Part shown: piece after piece, positions 1 through 8,471 of the stretch
Layout: each line of letters opens with the position of its first letter
Numbering within the stretch: the first letter of the stretch is position 1
Translations under genes and position numbers: made by a program
Notes under the pieces: model-generated
Seen by the model: only the letters and a program-made list of their open reading frames with translations
Told to the model about the DNA's origin: nothing
Databases searched by the model: none
NCBI GenBank assembly: GCA_002811675.1
Contig: PDIM01010328.1
Span: 57,259 to 83,354 of the forward strand
Direction of reading: 5' to 3'
From: Ichthyosporea sp. XGB-2017a
Taxonomy: Eukaryota; Opisthokonta; Ichthyosporea
Length of the DNA stretch: 26,096 nucleotides

Positions 1-64
1 AACGGTAGAAGACAAAGAGAATTGTTACTACAGCAGCCAATACCGGAAATAATAGTCGTCCCAT
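1..64 (-). CDS. 5' end of a gene leaving the left edge; N-terminal membrane anchor
   Basis: An ATG at 64, in the strong context AACAAACC-ATG-G, opens a frame that runs off the window. The 21 visible codons read MGRLLFPVLAAVVTILFVFY and then R. This is one positive charge followed by about 17 hydrophobic residues, the pattern of a signal anchor or uncleaved signal peptide. The product is probably a type II membrane or secretory-pathway protein, but nothing further can be said. The T-rich strand just upstream (about 104-135) is the antisense one, unlike the other genes here. Confidence is limited by the short stretch. Confidence 0.4.
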   Translation of the reverse strand, partial: MGRLLFPVLAAVVTILFVFYR

Positions 65-858
65 GGTTTGTTCTAACGGCCAATGACGCCAATGTTCCAG
101 TCGAGTTTTCTGTTTTCTTGTTTTATTTTTGTTCAAACTTGATCTAAGGAACATCAGGCAAGCAGTAAACAGGGATCGAGTTCCAGTGAAGATACTGGGC
201 AAAATTATAGGGCAAATTCAAGCAGCAGCTTTAGTGATGCACGACATCCGTCGTCAAATGCGCCCAATGGCCATTGTACGTCATGTTTAAATAAGTGGTA
301 ATGGAGTATCAGTGGAACGGAACAGCCGTTCTGTCCACACTTTGCAACAGGTAATTATGACCTGCACATGAGCATCATGCAGTGAGCGTGTCCAGAAGGT
401 GTAAATGTTACAGAATCAGCTGATCATTACTTCTGATCTGAGCTATTAATTGTCAATTTTATTTCCTTTGAATAATACCTGAAGAGGCCTATTTATCACG
501 GCTGTTTCATATATAGCGGCTTCCACTTTTCAGATTCACCTTGCAACATTTCATGTTGTTATAACTAAGCTTCTCATCAACTTCGACTTCCCAAGAAATC
601 CCTGACTTTATCCTCATCACTTTGGATAATTGGTCAATCATGTGAAATAAAAACATTAATTCAACTTATAACCACCATTTCTCCACACGATTCAAACTGA
701 TACAAGTAGAATATGCTCGGTGATCACTTACCTCACTTACTCTCCGATTTAAAAGTTGTGAATCACCAGCATCTTGCCCCCTCCCCTCCCCCTCCCTCAT
801 TGAAGTGGCATTGCACGTTCCCTACGATGTCGTGAGCAAGTGAAGATAGAACAGGCGG
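65..858. other. Intergenic spacer without a visible gene
   Basis: About 800 bp lie between the start of the left-edge gene and the stop of the small secreted-protein gene, both on the minus strand. It should hold the promoter of the first and the 3' UTR of the second. I see no frame with coding character, no tRNA-like A/B boxes and no repeat array. The only conspicuous element is a C-rich pyrimidine run at about 774-800. The CACGTGA and TGTGCCAGA words found in other spacers are absent. Confidence 0.6.
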
Positions 859-1419
859 CTAAGAGAAAGAACTACAGGCTTCCGAGTTGTCCAAACAAAC
901 AGGAATGTCCTGCAAAGCCTGCATAAAGGTGCTGCAGACGGTGGCTAAGGCATCTACACTCCCTCCCACCCCACTGTATCCCTTGGGGGCACATACCACA
1001 TCGTGTACCTGCTTGAGGTGGATCTGCGCTGCAGCTATTGCACTGTTGGCTATTGCTTGTACCTGCAAAGGCTGCGTGCCACTGACTCGTAGTCGATTAA
1101 GCAGCAGCTGCATTACTCGATTGAGCAATACTTGCACCTGTTCAGCACTTCCCCCTGTGCCTGCATGCTGCAGGGCTGCGCCTGTGATGGCAGCAAAGTC
1201 CGGGGAGAGAAAGGTATTCTTTGCCCCGCCATTGTCCGAGGTGAGGCGTGTGGTGCTGGTGACTGTGGAGGAGGAGGTCTGGGGCAACATAAAGGGGAGG
1301 AAGGAGGCCACCATATCTGCAGGAGCTCCCTCCACTCTGCCAGGTGGAAGTGTTGTCCATAGCACCACAAATAATAATAATACCACTCTGCCCCGTCTGT
1401 GAGTCTCTCCGGCACCCAT
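859..1419 (-). CDS. Small secreted four-cysteine protein, family unknown
   Basis: 186 codons from a true ATG at 1419 to TAG. Residues 1-31 look like a cleavable signal peptide: basic HRRGR, then the hydrophobic core VVLLLFVVLW, with a likely cut near VEG-APA. The mature part is Ser/Thr-rich at about 48-62 and then Ala/Gln/Leu-rich and helical (about 75-140). All four cysteines (143, 162, 175, 182) lie in the last 45 residues, which suggests two disulfide bonds in a small C-terminal knot. No sequon, GPI-type tail or second membrane span is seen. I do not recognise the family. An antisense frame on the plus strand (887-1402) overlaps almost all of it; I prefer the minus frame because of its signal peptide and clustered cysteines. 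Confidence 0.6.
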   Translation of the reverse strand: MGAGETHRRGRVVLLLFVVLWTTLPPGRVEGAPADMVASFLPFMLPQTSSSTVTSTTRLTSDNGGAKNTFLSPDFAAITGAALQHAGTGGSAEQVQVLLNRVMQLLLNRLRVSGTQPLQVQAIANSAIAAAQIHLKQVHDVVCAPKGYSGVGGSVDALATVCSTFMQALQDIPVCLDNSEACSSFS

Positions 1420-1772
1420 GATCTGTTATTAGGTTCAGAGTATGATCCCGTGTAATTAGTTGGCGATAGAATGGAAATAATCCGCTTCACATATGGGCCC
1501 TGGATATGGGTACAGCGGAAGAAGACGAAACGAAAGAGAAAGGAATAAAAGAGTATAAAATGAAAATGATAAAATAAAATATGGATTTGAAACAAAAAAA
1601 AACAAAAAGACCGAGAAAAAATTAAGCAAATTAATCAATTCCCTGTGCCCAAGTGAAATCAAAAAAAATAAAAAAGTTAATTAATCCAAGTCCAGCGCTT
1701 ACTTTGACCAGATGACAATATTAAGCATGGGGAAACTAGTGGAGGGTTAAAAAATTACAAAATAAAATTAAC

Positions 1773-1840
1773 TGTGCCAGAATATCACAGTACTGCTCCC
1801 ATAGCAACCACGTGAGGCTAGACTCTAGAGGCTGCTATGA
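1773..1840. promoter_or_regulatory. Candidate upstream module A (TGTGCCAGA, CCATAG, CACGTGA, GCTGCTATGA)
   Basis: Within 68 bp the plus strand carries TGTGCCAGAATAT (1773), CCCATAGCAACC (about 1799), CCACGTGAG (CACGTG core at 1809-1814) and GCTGCTATGA (1831-1840). The same four words recur upstream of kinesin-2. CACGTG is the classic E-box/G-box core bound by bHLH or bZIP factors. Function here is inferred only from recurrence and position, about 350-420 bp upstream of the secreted-protein ATG. Confidence 0.35.
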
Positions 1841-2037
1841 GACATATCTGGCCAGTCCTCATGACTCGTGAGCAAGTTACCTGCTGGCTGCTGTTAGTGC
1901 TGTAGTGTAGGCTAGCTTCCTTCTTCTCTTTCCTTTTCCTTCTGATCATGATTCATGACTCAACAGTCAACATGACGCTATACTAGTAGTTAGTACTGCA
2001 CCTCTAGTGTAGTTCGTCTTCCATGCCTTTCTCCTTT

Positions 2038-2090
2038 TATTCTTATTACTACTATTATTTTACTACTATTATTACTATTGTTATTACTAG
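2038..2090. repeat. Imperfect ATT/ACT trinucleotide repeat
   Basis: A run of interspersed TTA, ACT and ATT triplets (attattactactattatt and similar) in the 3' flank of the EF-G1 gene. It is simple sequence and codes for nothing. Confidence 0.7.
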
Positions 2091-2168
2091 GAATGCACGG
2101 GGTATACGAAGGTAGAACAGGGGATAAAGAATGTGTATAACTTGTCCAGTGGCCTGCCAGTTATCCGC

Positions 2169-4484
2169 CTACTTCTTGGTCCCTTCCCGCTCCTTTTTAT
2201 ACTCCGCCACCATCTCAGCCTGTGCACCCGGCATCACGGGGGCATGTTTGAGATACTCCATGGAATATTCCCCCTTGCCTTCTGTTGCGGATCGAAGTTC
2301 GGTAGAGTAGCCAAACATATCATTGAGTGGTACCTGGGCCTCCACTGTGGCATATCCATCCTCAGTCTGACTGTCCGTCACAACTCCCTTTCTGCGATTA
2401 ATACCTCCCATAACATCTCCTTGGAACTCAGCCGGGGCATTTACTTCAACCTTCATCAGGGGCTCTAAAACCTGTGGGGTACCATTCTCGTACGCCTGGC
2501 GCACTGCACCTCTCGCCGCAAGACGAAAAGCAATTTCGTTTGAATCAACCGCATGCGCAGCACCATCAAGAAGAACAAATCGCATTCCGGTAACTGGGTG
2601 GCCCACTAAAGTACCCTTTTCACAAGCCTCTTCAAAACCCTTTTCGATGGCGGCAATAAAGCCAGGTGGGATGTTATTACCCACAGTTTCATTCACAAAC
2701 TCATTCTTGTTCTGCTCCTCCTCGGGAAGAGGTTCCAGGCGCCCAATAACACGGCCATATTGTCCAGAACCACCAGACTGTTTCTTGTGGGTGTAGTCAA
2801 AGGAGGCAGGGGCAGACAGGAACTCGCGAAAGGCGACCTTGGGTCTTCCGGTAGTTGCTGGGCAATTGTATTCACGACGCATACGTTCCACATACACATC
2901 AAGATGCAGCTCACCCATTCCGCTGATGATTGTCTCCTTACTCTCCTCATCTACATGTACACGGAACGTAGGGTCCTCTCTCTGGAAACGCGAAAGTGCC
3001 TTGCTAAATTTATCCAAATCCTCGGAGGGTTTGTTAGGCTTGATTGAAAGAGAAATAACAGGATCAGGGACAAACATGGAGGACATGGAGTAGTTGACAC
3101 TTCCATTGGTGAACGTATCCCCACTGGCACAGTCCAATCCAAACAAGGCACAGATTTCACCAGCCTGAACACTTTGCACATCTTCCATGTCATCGGAATG
3201 CATACGCACAAGACGGGGCACCTTCTGTCGCTGCTTGTTGCGGGAATTCACAATAAACTCTCCTCGCTTTAACATACCCTGGTATATACGCAAGTAGGTC
3301 AATTGACCATAGCGACCCTCTTCCAGTTTAAACGCGAGTCCAACAAAAGGAGGCGCATCACGGGTACCCAATGCATCTCTGGAAGAATCCAGGGTCACTT
3401 CAGTCTCGCCCTTGTCAACATCCAACGCAATGTTTTCTACTTCGCCAGGATTCGGGAGATAGTCAATCACAGCGTCCAGCATTTGCTGCACACCTTTGTT
3501 CTTGAGGGCACTTCCCAGCAAAACCGGGGTAAAGGTTCGCTGAACTGTGGTTCTGCGGATGGCATCCTTCATAACACTTGCCGGATACATTTCCATCATA
3601 GCGGCTTCGTCCCCATCACATTGGGTCACATCATTCTCCATAAAGTGATCCATCAGTTCATCATCAACATTGGCCAGGGTCTCAATCAACTCCACACGGC
3701 GGCGCATACACTCCCCCTTCAGGTGGTCGGGAACATCTTCTTCGCGCAAGTTAGCGCCTCCCTCTCCCTCGTAGTAGAAGGCTCGCCACTGTAGCAGGTC
3801 GACGACTCCCTTGAAGTCATTGTCCAGTCCAACCGGGTACTGCACCAACGCCGCATTAAGGCGCAGTTTGGACCGCAGCTGCCCTGTGACCTTTACGGGA
3901 TTAGCCCCGGCCCTGTCACATTTGTTGATAAAGGCGATGGCGGGCACCTTGTAGCGCTTCATCTGACGGTCCACAGTCATTGTCTGGGACTGCACTCCAC
4001 TGGCCGCACACAGCACCAACACGGCCCCGTCCAGTACCCTCAAGGCACGCTCCACTTCGATGGTGAAGTCCACGTGGCCGGGGGTGTCGATAATATTGAT
4101 ATTGTGTCCCTTCCACTTTGTGTACGTGGCCGCGGACTGGATGGTGATCCCCTTCTCACGCTCCAGGTCCATGCTGTCCATTTTGGCACCGACTCCGTCC
4201 TTCCCACGCACCTCGTGGATCTGGTTGATACGCCCCGTATAGAACAGCACCCGCTCCGTCACTGTGGTCTTCCCGCTGTCAATATGCGCACTGATTCCGA
4301 TATTTCGCACCTTCTCCAGCGCTACGCTATCTTCGTCCCCGCCCCCGCTGCATAATCCAGCCACCCGGGAAGAGAAGAGTCTCACCTCACGCCTCACCCC
4401 AAGCACTCCTCCAGTTCCTCCAGTCCCAATCACTCGGGACACCGCCACAGACTGCCTCAGTCTCTGCACCGCTCGCACCAGCAT
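2169..4484 (-). CDS. GFM1: Mitochondrial elongation factor G1
   Basis: 771 residues, single exon, ATG at 4484, stop TAG; human GFM1 is about 750. It is the GTPase that translocates tRNA and mRNA on mitochondrial ribosomes. Residues 1-45 are Arg-rich with few acidic residues and include RLFSSR, a typical mitochondrial targeting peptide. The P-loop is AHIDSGKT (66-73), followed by the EF-G1-type stretch [15 protein letters not shown] (91-105), GITIQSAAT, switch II DTPGH (133-137), a G4 motif NKCD (187-190) and G5 GSAL (324-327). Domain II is about 378-460 and domain III about 475-545. Domain IV starts near 550, with the loop [12 protein letters not shown]. Domain V is about 675-755 and contains [12 protein letters not shown]. 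The near-exact MDSM and [11 protein letters not shown] stretches favour EF-G1 over the recycling factor EF-G2. A Cys at G4 position 3 is unusual (usually Leu, Met or Lys). Confidence 0.97.
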   Translation of the reverse strand: MLVRAVQRLRQSVAVSRVIGTGGTGGVLGVRREVRLFSSRVAGLCSGGGDEDSVALEKVRNIGISAHIDSGKTTVTERVLFYTGRINQIHEVRGKDGVGAKMDSMDLEREKGITIQSAATYTKWKGHNINIIDTPGHVDFTIEVERALRVLDGAVLVLCAASGVQSQTMTVDRQMKRYKVPAIAFINKCDRAGANPVKVTGQLRSKLRLNAALVQYPVGLDNDFKGVVDLLQWRAFYYEGEGGANLREEDVPDHLKGECMRRRVELIETLANVDDELMDHFMENDVTQCDGDEAAMMEMYPASVMKDAIRRTTVQRTFTPVLLGSALKNKGVQQMLDAVIDYLPNPGEVENIALDVDKGETEVTLDSSRDALGTRDAPPFVGLAFKLEEGRYGQLTYLRIYQGMLKRGEFIVNSRNKQRQKVPRLVRMHSDDMEDVQSVQAGEICALFGLDCASGDTFTNGSVNYSMSSMFVPDPVISLSIKPNKPSEDLDKFSKALSRFQREDPTFRVHVDEESKETIISGMGELHLDVYVERMRREYNCPATTGRPKVAFREFLSAPASFDYTHKKQSGGSGQYGRVIGRLEPLPEEEQNKNEFVNETVGNNIPPGFIAAIEKGFEEACEKGTLVGHPVTGMRFVLLDGAAHAVDSNEIAFRLAARGAVRQAYENGTPQVLEPLMKVEVNAPAEFQGDVMGGINRRKGVVTDSQTEDGYATVEAQVPLNDMFGYSTELRSATEGKGEYSMEYLKHAPVMPGAQAEMVAEYKKEREGTKK

Positions 4485-5261
4485 TGTTCAAATCACGTTT
4501 GTTTATGATCTGGATATTAAAAACAAAAAATCACACCCTCACCCTTTTCACTGAGAAAACACAACACCGGAAGAAGGATCAAATGCAAATAAAAACAAAC
4601 AAATACCAAAACAACGCAACAACAAAAAAAAAAAAACAACAGCAAATCTTTTCGTTTCCCGTCTGTCTTTACAGATCTCCTGAACTGGAATCTCCCCTCC
4701 GTTCCTCTCACGGAACTTACCTCACACACACATAAGGCTTATAATAAGGACTCTTTGTTCTACTGAAACACTAGTCTAGCTACACTCTCTACTAAGGTAT
4801 TGTGTTTGGTCCTTGTTCCCCTAACTACTCCCCCACGAGGACAGCTGGGCCTCTCTGCCCTCTGGATCTCAACGCTAATAAGCATAACGCACAAGGGACT
4901 TGGAGTTTGGACACAGGCTTCGTCTAACCCTTAAGCAGTTAGCCCCAAGGCCCATATCACGTGAACACCATCTTATGAGGGATGTCAAGGTCCTCTCTGT
5001 GCGTCTACTCTCGTGCTCAAACTCCATTTTTTTCCTTTGTCATTCTTCCATACCTTTCATTGTCGAAGACTGGTTTAATTCTACTGTATGTTTGTTTTTA
5101 TTTCTTTTGTTCTATGGGTTGGGGGGATATTGGGATACTATGGCTCTGTAACCTACCGAACAGGTGGTGGCTCGGAGAAATGGTCTGAACTCATGCATAA
5201 GATGGCTTACAAAGGTTGACTCTTGAGCATATCACCTTGGTCACTGGACTACAGCCACTGC
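4485..5261. other. Intergenic spacer upstream of EF-G1
   Basis: About 780 bp between the EF-G1 start and the stop of the 976-residue gene. On the EF-G1 sense strand there is a T-rich tract at about 4517-4660, including a 13-base homopolymer near 4624-4636 and GTT-rich sequence. A CACGTGA word lies at 4958-4964 and CTATGG words near 5113 and 5138. A plus-strand frame at 4900-5151 lacks protein-like composition. No RNA gene seen. Confidence 0.55.
4958..4964. promoter_or_regulatory. E-box-like CACGTGA word
   Basis: TATCACGTGAACA lies about 475 bp upstream of the EF-G1 start. It is one of four CACGTGA words found in the window's spacers. A role in transcription is inference. Confidence 0.25.
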
Positions 5262-8192
5262 CTACTTCTTTGACTCGATGCCAAGAGCTTTCAGGTACTC
5301 CCTTATACTTTCTCTGCGTTGGCGGTAAAGGCAATTTTTATAATACTTGGCGTGCACATTACTATTCACACAGGCCCTCTTTTTCAAATAATATTCTTCG
5401 CCTAGGACATTTAGAAGAATATAACAATACAGGCACATGTTGTCGAAAAACGACTTGTCCTCACCGAAGTAGAAGGTACGGATATAATTGTCCACTACAC
5501 TGTTACTGTACCCTGGATAATCCTTCATAAAGATCTTACACAGAGGTTTTAATTTATCAACAATATCTTTTTCAAGCCTCTGTGAGTGTTCAGGATAATT
5601 CACATCGAGCACACCCTTCATACACGACCCACCAGTCAACCAGTACGCCTCCCACGCATCAAAGTCTTGTAGAAAGTGTGGTGGACGAGGTACACTCAAT
5701 TCTAAGCGAGATATTGGAATTACGCATCCCTGGCAGCGCTTCTCAATTTGCCTTGTAGCCCAATTCACTGCACTCCCGCCTTTACCACCAGCCCCCCCCT
5801 TCGTCGCATCATGCGACCGCGGTGTCCGCTTTTCAGAAGAGGTCGCAGTATCAGATTCGCCTACAACATGCTTTTGTTTCCGAATTGTGCGCCTCCCCCA
5901 AATCTTCACCGGGGATGTAGCTTTTGTCGGCACGGCTCCAGTCACTTCCGTAGGTCTCTTATGCTTTCCTTGACACACTTCAGGCTTTTTCTTTGCACCT
6001 TTCTTCAAGCCCCCAGTGAGATCTCGCAGTACAATCTCTTTCGGGTTAGTTATTGTAATCGGCTCACTCTTACTCGATGAAGCTCGGGAGGCACTGCGAG
6101 GGGATTTCCGTGTTTTTTCCTTGGAAGTGACGAGAGGTGAAGGACTCATGGTTGCTTCAGTTGTAGAGCCGTTTCGGCTGCCAGGCGTGGCGTTTTGGGA
6201 GCGCAGCAAAACACTTCTCTTTACTGGGGATGCGATTGTCACTGCATCCGCTTCTTCGCTCGTAGACCTTCCAAGCAAGTGAGGCCTATAAACCCCAATA
6301 TGCGGCTCCAAATCTTCATTGTTAAGTACTTCGCTACAAGAGGATTCTTTGGAAGGAGAGCAGCGAGGCAATAGGCGTCGTGTGGTGCATAGTCGCCTTT
6401 TCGTGTTTCCTTTTTCTTCGGGGCTACTTGAGTCATGTCTTCGCTTGCACCTTTTTAAAGGAACCGGGTGGGATTGTGTGGCAGTGTGCTCTTCATCTTT
6501 GCGCACATGCTTTCTTCTCTCGTCATTTTCACAAGAAACCGCCTTTATGGGCTCTTGATGGCCTGGCCCACTATCTTCCGCATCATGCACCAAAGGATAA
6601 GCACAGCCACTCTCTAAGCACTGCACATCTCTGTGAGGATATGAACGGGGCTTTTCCCGTCTACTCCTATCGGCATTTGGAAAATATCGAACAGGAGGAA
6701 CAGGATACATAGCAGGCATTTGTTCACCGCGACTCCAATTACACGGATCACAGCAGCCCGAGGTTTCAGAACCGATTTTGGCATTTGCATTTCTCCATTT
6801 CCAGATACGGTTGACAAGTGATCGCTCGTGGTTATCCGACAGTCGAATACTCCTCAATAGCATATCACCCACAGCAATAGGAAAATTATTTTGCTCCGAA
6901 CCCCCGCCCCTCCAATTCAGGAGATTAAACACCGTTTCTTCCTGAAGGTCCTCTAACATTTCAAATCTACCGAAGCCAAAAACGGATACCAAAGTATTGG
7001 CCATAGCTTCAGGCATATGGAACACCTGTCGAAGAAACAAATAAACATCATCGCTTTGTTTAGCCGCGGAACCATTCTCCCGCTTCATTTCGTGATGAGG
7101 AATGGCCTCTTTTGGGGTTTTCTCTGCCAGTACATCACTCGGCGTTTCTTGAACACTCGTGCCCTTCCCGCGCTCCTGTGATGCTTTTGGGTTTGTATCA
7201 GCACGTTGAAAATAACCCGAAGCACCACCATTCCGTCCAGAGCAAGAGTCCTCCCACACCATTTTCTCGTCGAGGGTTATTAGCTCCTCCTCTGCCATAA
7301 TCCGGTTATTCTCCGTCTCGCGGGAAGAAATCATACTATACTCAGTTATGACATCCTCCAGTATGGTATTTGTGGGCTCCTTCTCACTATCACCCACTCG
7401 TATTTCCGCCTTCTCATCCTGGCTTGCTTCACCATCCTTCGCCTCGTGCTCTTTTGCATTACGCCCACAAGTTTCCTCTTCTTCTGACACACCAGGTCGC
7501 TTCTCTAATTGTTCCGTGCTTGTATCTGAAGGAGGCTCTGCCTCCTTTCCCATATCCGCCTCTCCGTCCTGCTCCTTTTGCGTTTGTCCCTCCGTGCATT
7601 CCCCTATCTGTGCAATCACTCCCCCCTCACTCCCCCTTTCTCCAGCCCCCTGTACAGGTGCATTCTCCTGTTCCTTCTCCTCCTGTTCCTTCCTTTTTTC
7701 GTCCTCCTTTACGTGCTCTTCCTCTTTCTCCGCGTTTTCTTTCCTCTCCTGCATCTCCTCCTCCTCGCCCTTCTCCGCACAACAATCAGAGTTCATTATA
7801 TCACCATTATGCATCTCCACATCCACATCCGCCTCCTTATCTCCCCCCTTCCCCTCCACTTCCATTCCCCCTGTCTCTTGCGGTTCATCCTCTACCTCTC
7901 CACCTTCCTCCCTCTGCTTTACCAAAGCCCTCTCACCCTGTTCTGGACTAACTTCTTCATTCTCTTTCGAGGTGCTCTCACACTCTCCTGGCCTAGTTTC
8001 ACACTCCCCCTCTTCCTCTTCCTTCTTCTCCCCAGTTCCTGCATCCTCATCACGCACAACAGACGTTGTCACATCTTCTTCCTCCTCTTCCTCAAATACC
8101 TTCACAATCTCCCTCAGTTCAGCTCTCTCTGCACCCCCCACATGACCCACACACTCTCCCTTCTCCTCCTCATATGCCTTACTTTGCACCAT
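5262..8192 (-). CDS. Large acidic-then-basic protein, probably nuclear, family unknown
   Basis: 976 residues, single exon, ATG at 8192, stop TAG. Residues 1-310 are low complexity, dominated by Glu, Lys and Gly, and likely disordered. A compact, ordered-looking segment spans about 380-472 (DDVYLFLRQVF ... NRIWKWRNANAK) and could be a small helical domain. Residues 500-810 are basic and Ser-rich, with a bipartite nuclear signal (KRCKRR at 580-585, KRR at 598-600). They also hold many S/T-P sites, including three full S-P-x-K motifs starting at 612, 655 and 760, as expected for a cyclin-dependent-kinase substrate. The last 160 residues (815-976) look folded, rich in Tyr, Phe and Cys, with CxxC pairs at 820/823 and 920/923 plus Cys 857, 885, 941 and 954. 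I do not recognise any domain. A nuclear, chromatin or cell-cycle role is inference from composition only. Confidence 0.85.
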   Translation of the reverse strand: MVQSKAYEEEKGECVGHVGGAERAELREIVKVFEEEEEEDVTTSVVRDEDAGTGEKKEEEEGECETRPGECESTSKENEEVSPEQGERALVKQREEGGEVEDEPQETGGMEVEGKGGDKEADVDVEMHNGDIMNSDCCAEKGEEEEMQERKENAEKEEEHVKEDEKRKEQEEKEQENAPVQGAGERGSEGGVIAQIGECTEGQTQKEQDGEADMGKEAEPPSDTSTEQLEKRPGVSEEEETCGRNAKEHEAKDGEASQDEKAEIRVGDSEKEPTNTILEDVITEYSMISSRETENNRIMAEEELITLDEKMVWEDSCSGRNGGASGYFQRADTNPKASQERGKGTSVQETPSDVLAEKTPKEAIPHHEMKRENGSAAKQSDDVYLFLRQVFHMPEAMANTLVSVFGFGRFEMLEDLQEETVFNLLNWRGGGSEQNNFPIAVGDMLLRSIRLSDNHERSLVNRIWKWRNANAKIGSETSGCCDPCNWSRGEQMPAMYPVPPVRYFPNADRSRREKPRSYPHRDVQCLESGCAYPLVHDAEDSGPGHQEPIKAVSCENDERRKHVRKDEEHTATQSHPVPLKRCKRRHDSSSPEEKGNTKRRLCTTRRLLPRCSPSKESSCSEVLNNEDLEPHIGVYRPHLLGRSTSEEADAVTIASPVKRSVLLRSQNATPGSRNGSTTEATMSPSPLVTSKEKTRKSPRSASRASSSKSEPITITNPKEIVLRDLTGGLKKGAKKKPEVCQGKHKRPTEVTGAVPTKATSPVKIWGRRTIRKQKHVVGESDTATSSEKRTPRSHDATKGGAGGKGGSAVNWATRQIEKRCQGCVIPISRLELSVPRPPHFLQDFDAWEAYWLTGGSCMKGVLDVNYPEHSQRLEKDIVDKLKPLCKIFMKDYPGYSNSVVDNYIRTFYFGEDKSFFDNMCLYCYILLNVLGEEYYLKKRACVNSNVHAKYYKNCLYRQRRESIREYLKALGIESKK

Positions 8193-8471
8193 CCTCTCTC
8201 CTTTTCTCTCTTTCGTCCTTCACAAAAACAAATTAACTCCTCCACCTCCTCTCTCTCACACACACACAAAAACAACAACAACAGAAACCAGAACACTGAA
8301 AATAAAATAAAAATAAATAAAAATAAATAACAACCAAAACAAAACCCCAACACAGCGAAATAATTTGAAATACGACGACAGAACTTTTAATTTCCCTCTT
8401 CGACTTCTTCAAATTGTTTTATTGATTGAAACAAGTCCCCCTCTTCTTCCCTCCTTCTCACTGGCTTGAAC
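8193..8471. promoter_or_regulatory. Short spacer with T-rich (sense strand) upstream tract
   Basis: 279 bp between two minus-strand genes. It serves as upstream region of the 976-residue gene and 3' flank of the 972-residue gene. At about 8266-8350 the plus strand is almost pure A with C and G interruptions (AAATAAATAAA and CAACAACAAC), so the coding strand is T-rich 75-160 bp upstream of the ATG. No CACGTGA word here. Confidence 0.4.

Larger units (their letters stand above)
1420..2168. other. Intergenic spacer: upstream region of the small secreted gene and 3' flank of EF-G1
   Basis: The minus sense strand holds a T-rich tract at about 1590-1680, 170-260 bp upstream of the secreted-protein ATG. 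A cluster of shared spacer words follows at 1773-1840. Beyond it lies an ATT/ACT-rich simple-sequence stretch at 2038-2090. No coding frame of note. Confidence 0.6.

Noticed and set aside
887-1402. 171-codon plus-strand frame opposite the small secreted gene
   Set aside because: It has no signal or recognisable domain and is almost fully contained in the antisense of a frame with a clean signal peptide and clustered cysteines. It remains an alternative if strand data disagree.
4900-5151. 83-codon plus-strand frame in the EF-G1 upstream spacer
   Set aside because: Its second half is a T-rich Phe/Leu/Cys translation without domain or helix pattern, as expected from an AT-rich spacer.
7348-8330. 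Long plus-strand frames rich in Ser, Pro, Phe and Leu (7348-8145, 7370-7951, 7578-8330)
   Set aside because: They mirror the Glu/Lys-rich coding of the 976-residue gene. Its purine-rich sense strand leaves the opposite strand almost free of stops in several frames, and all three overlap with low-complexity composition.
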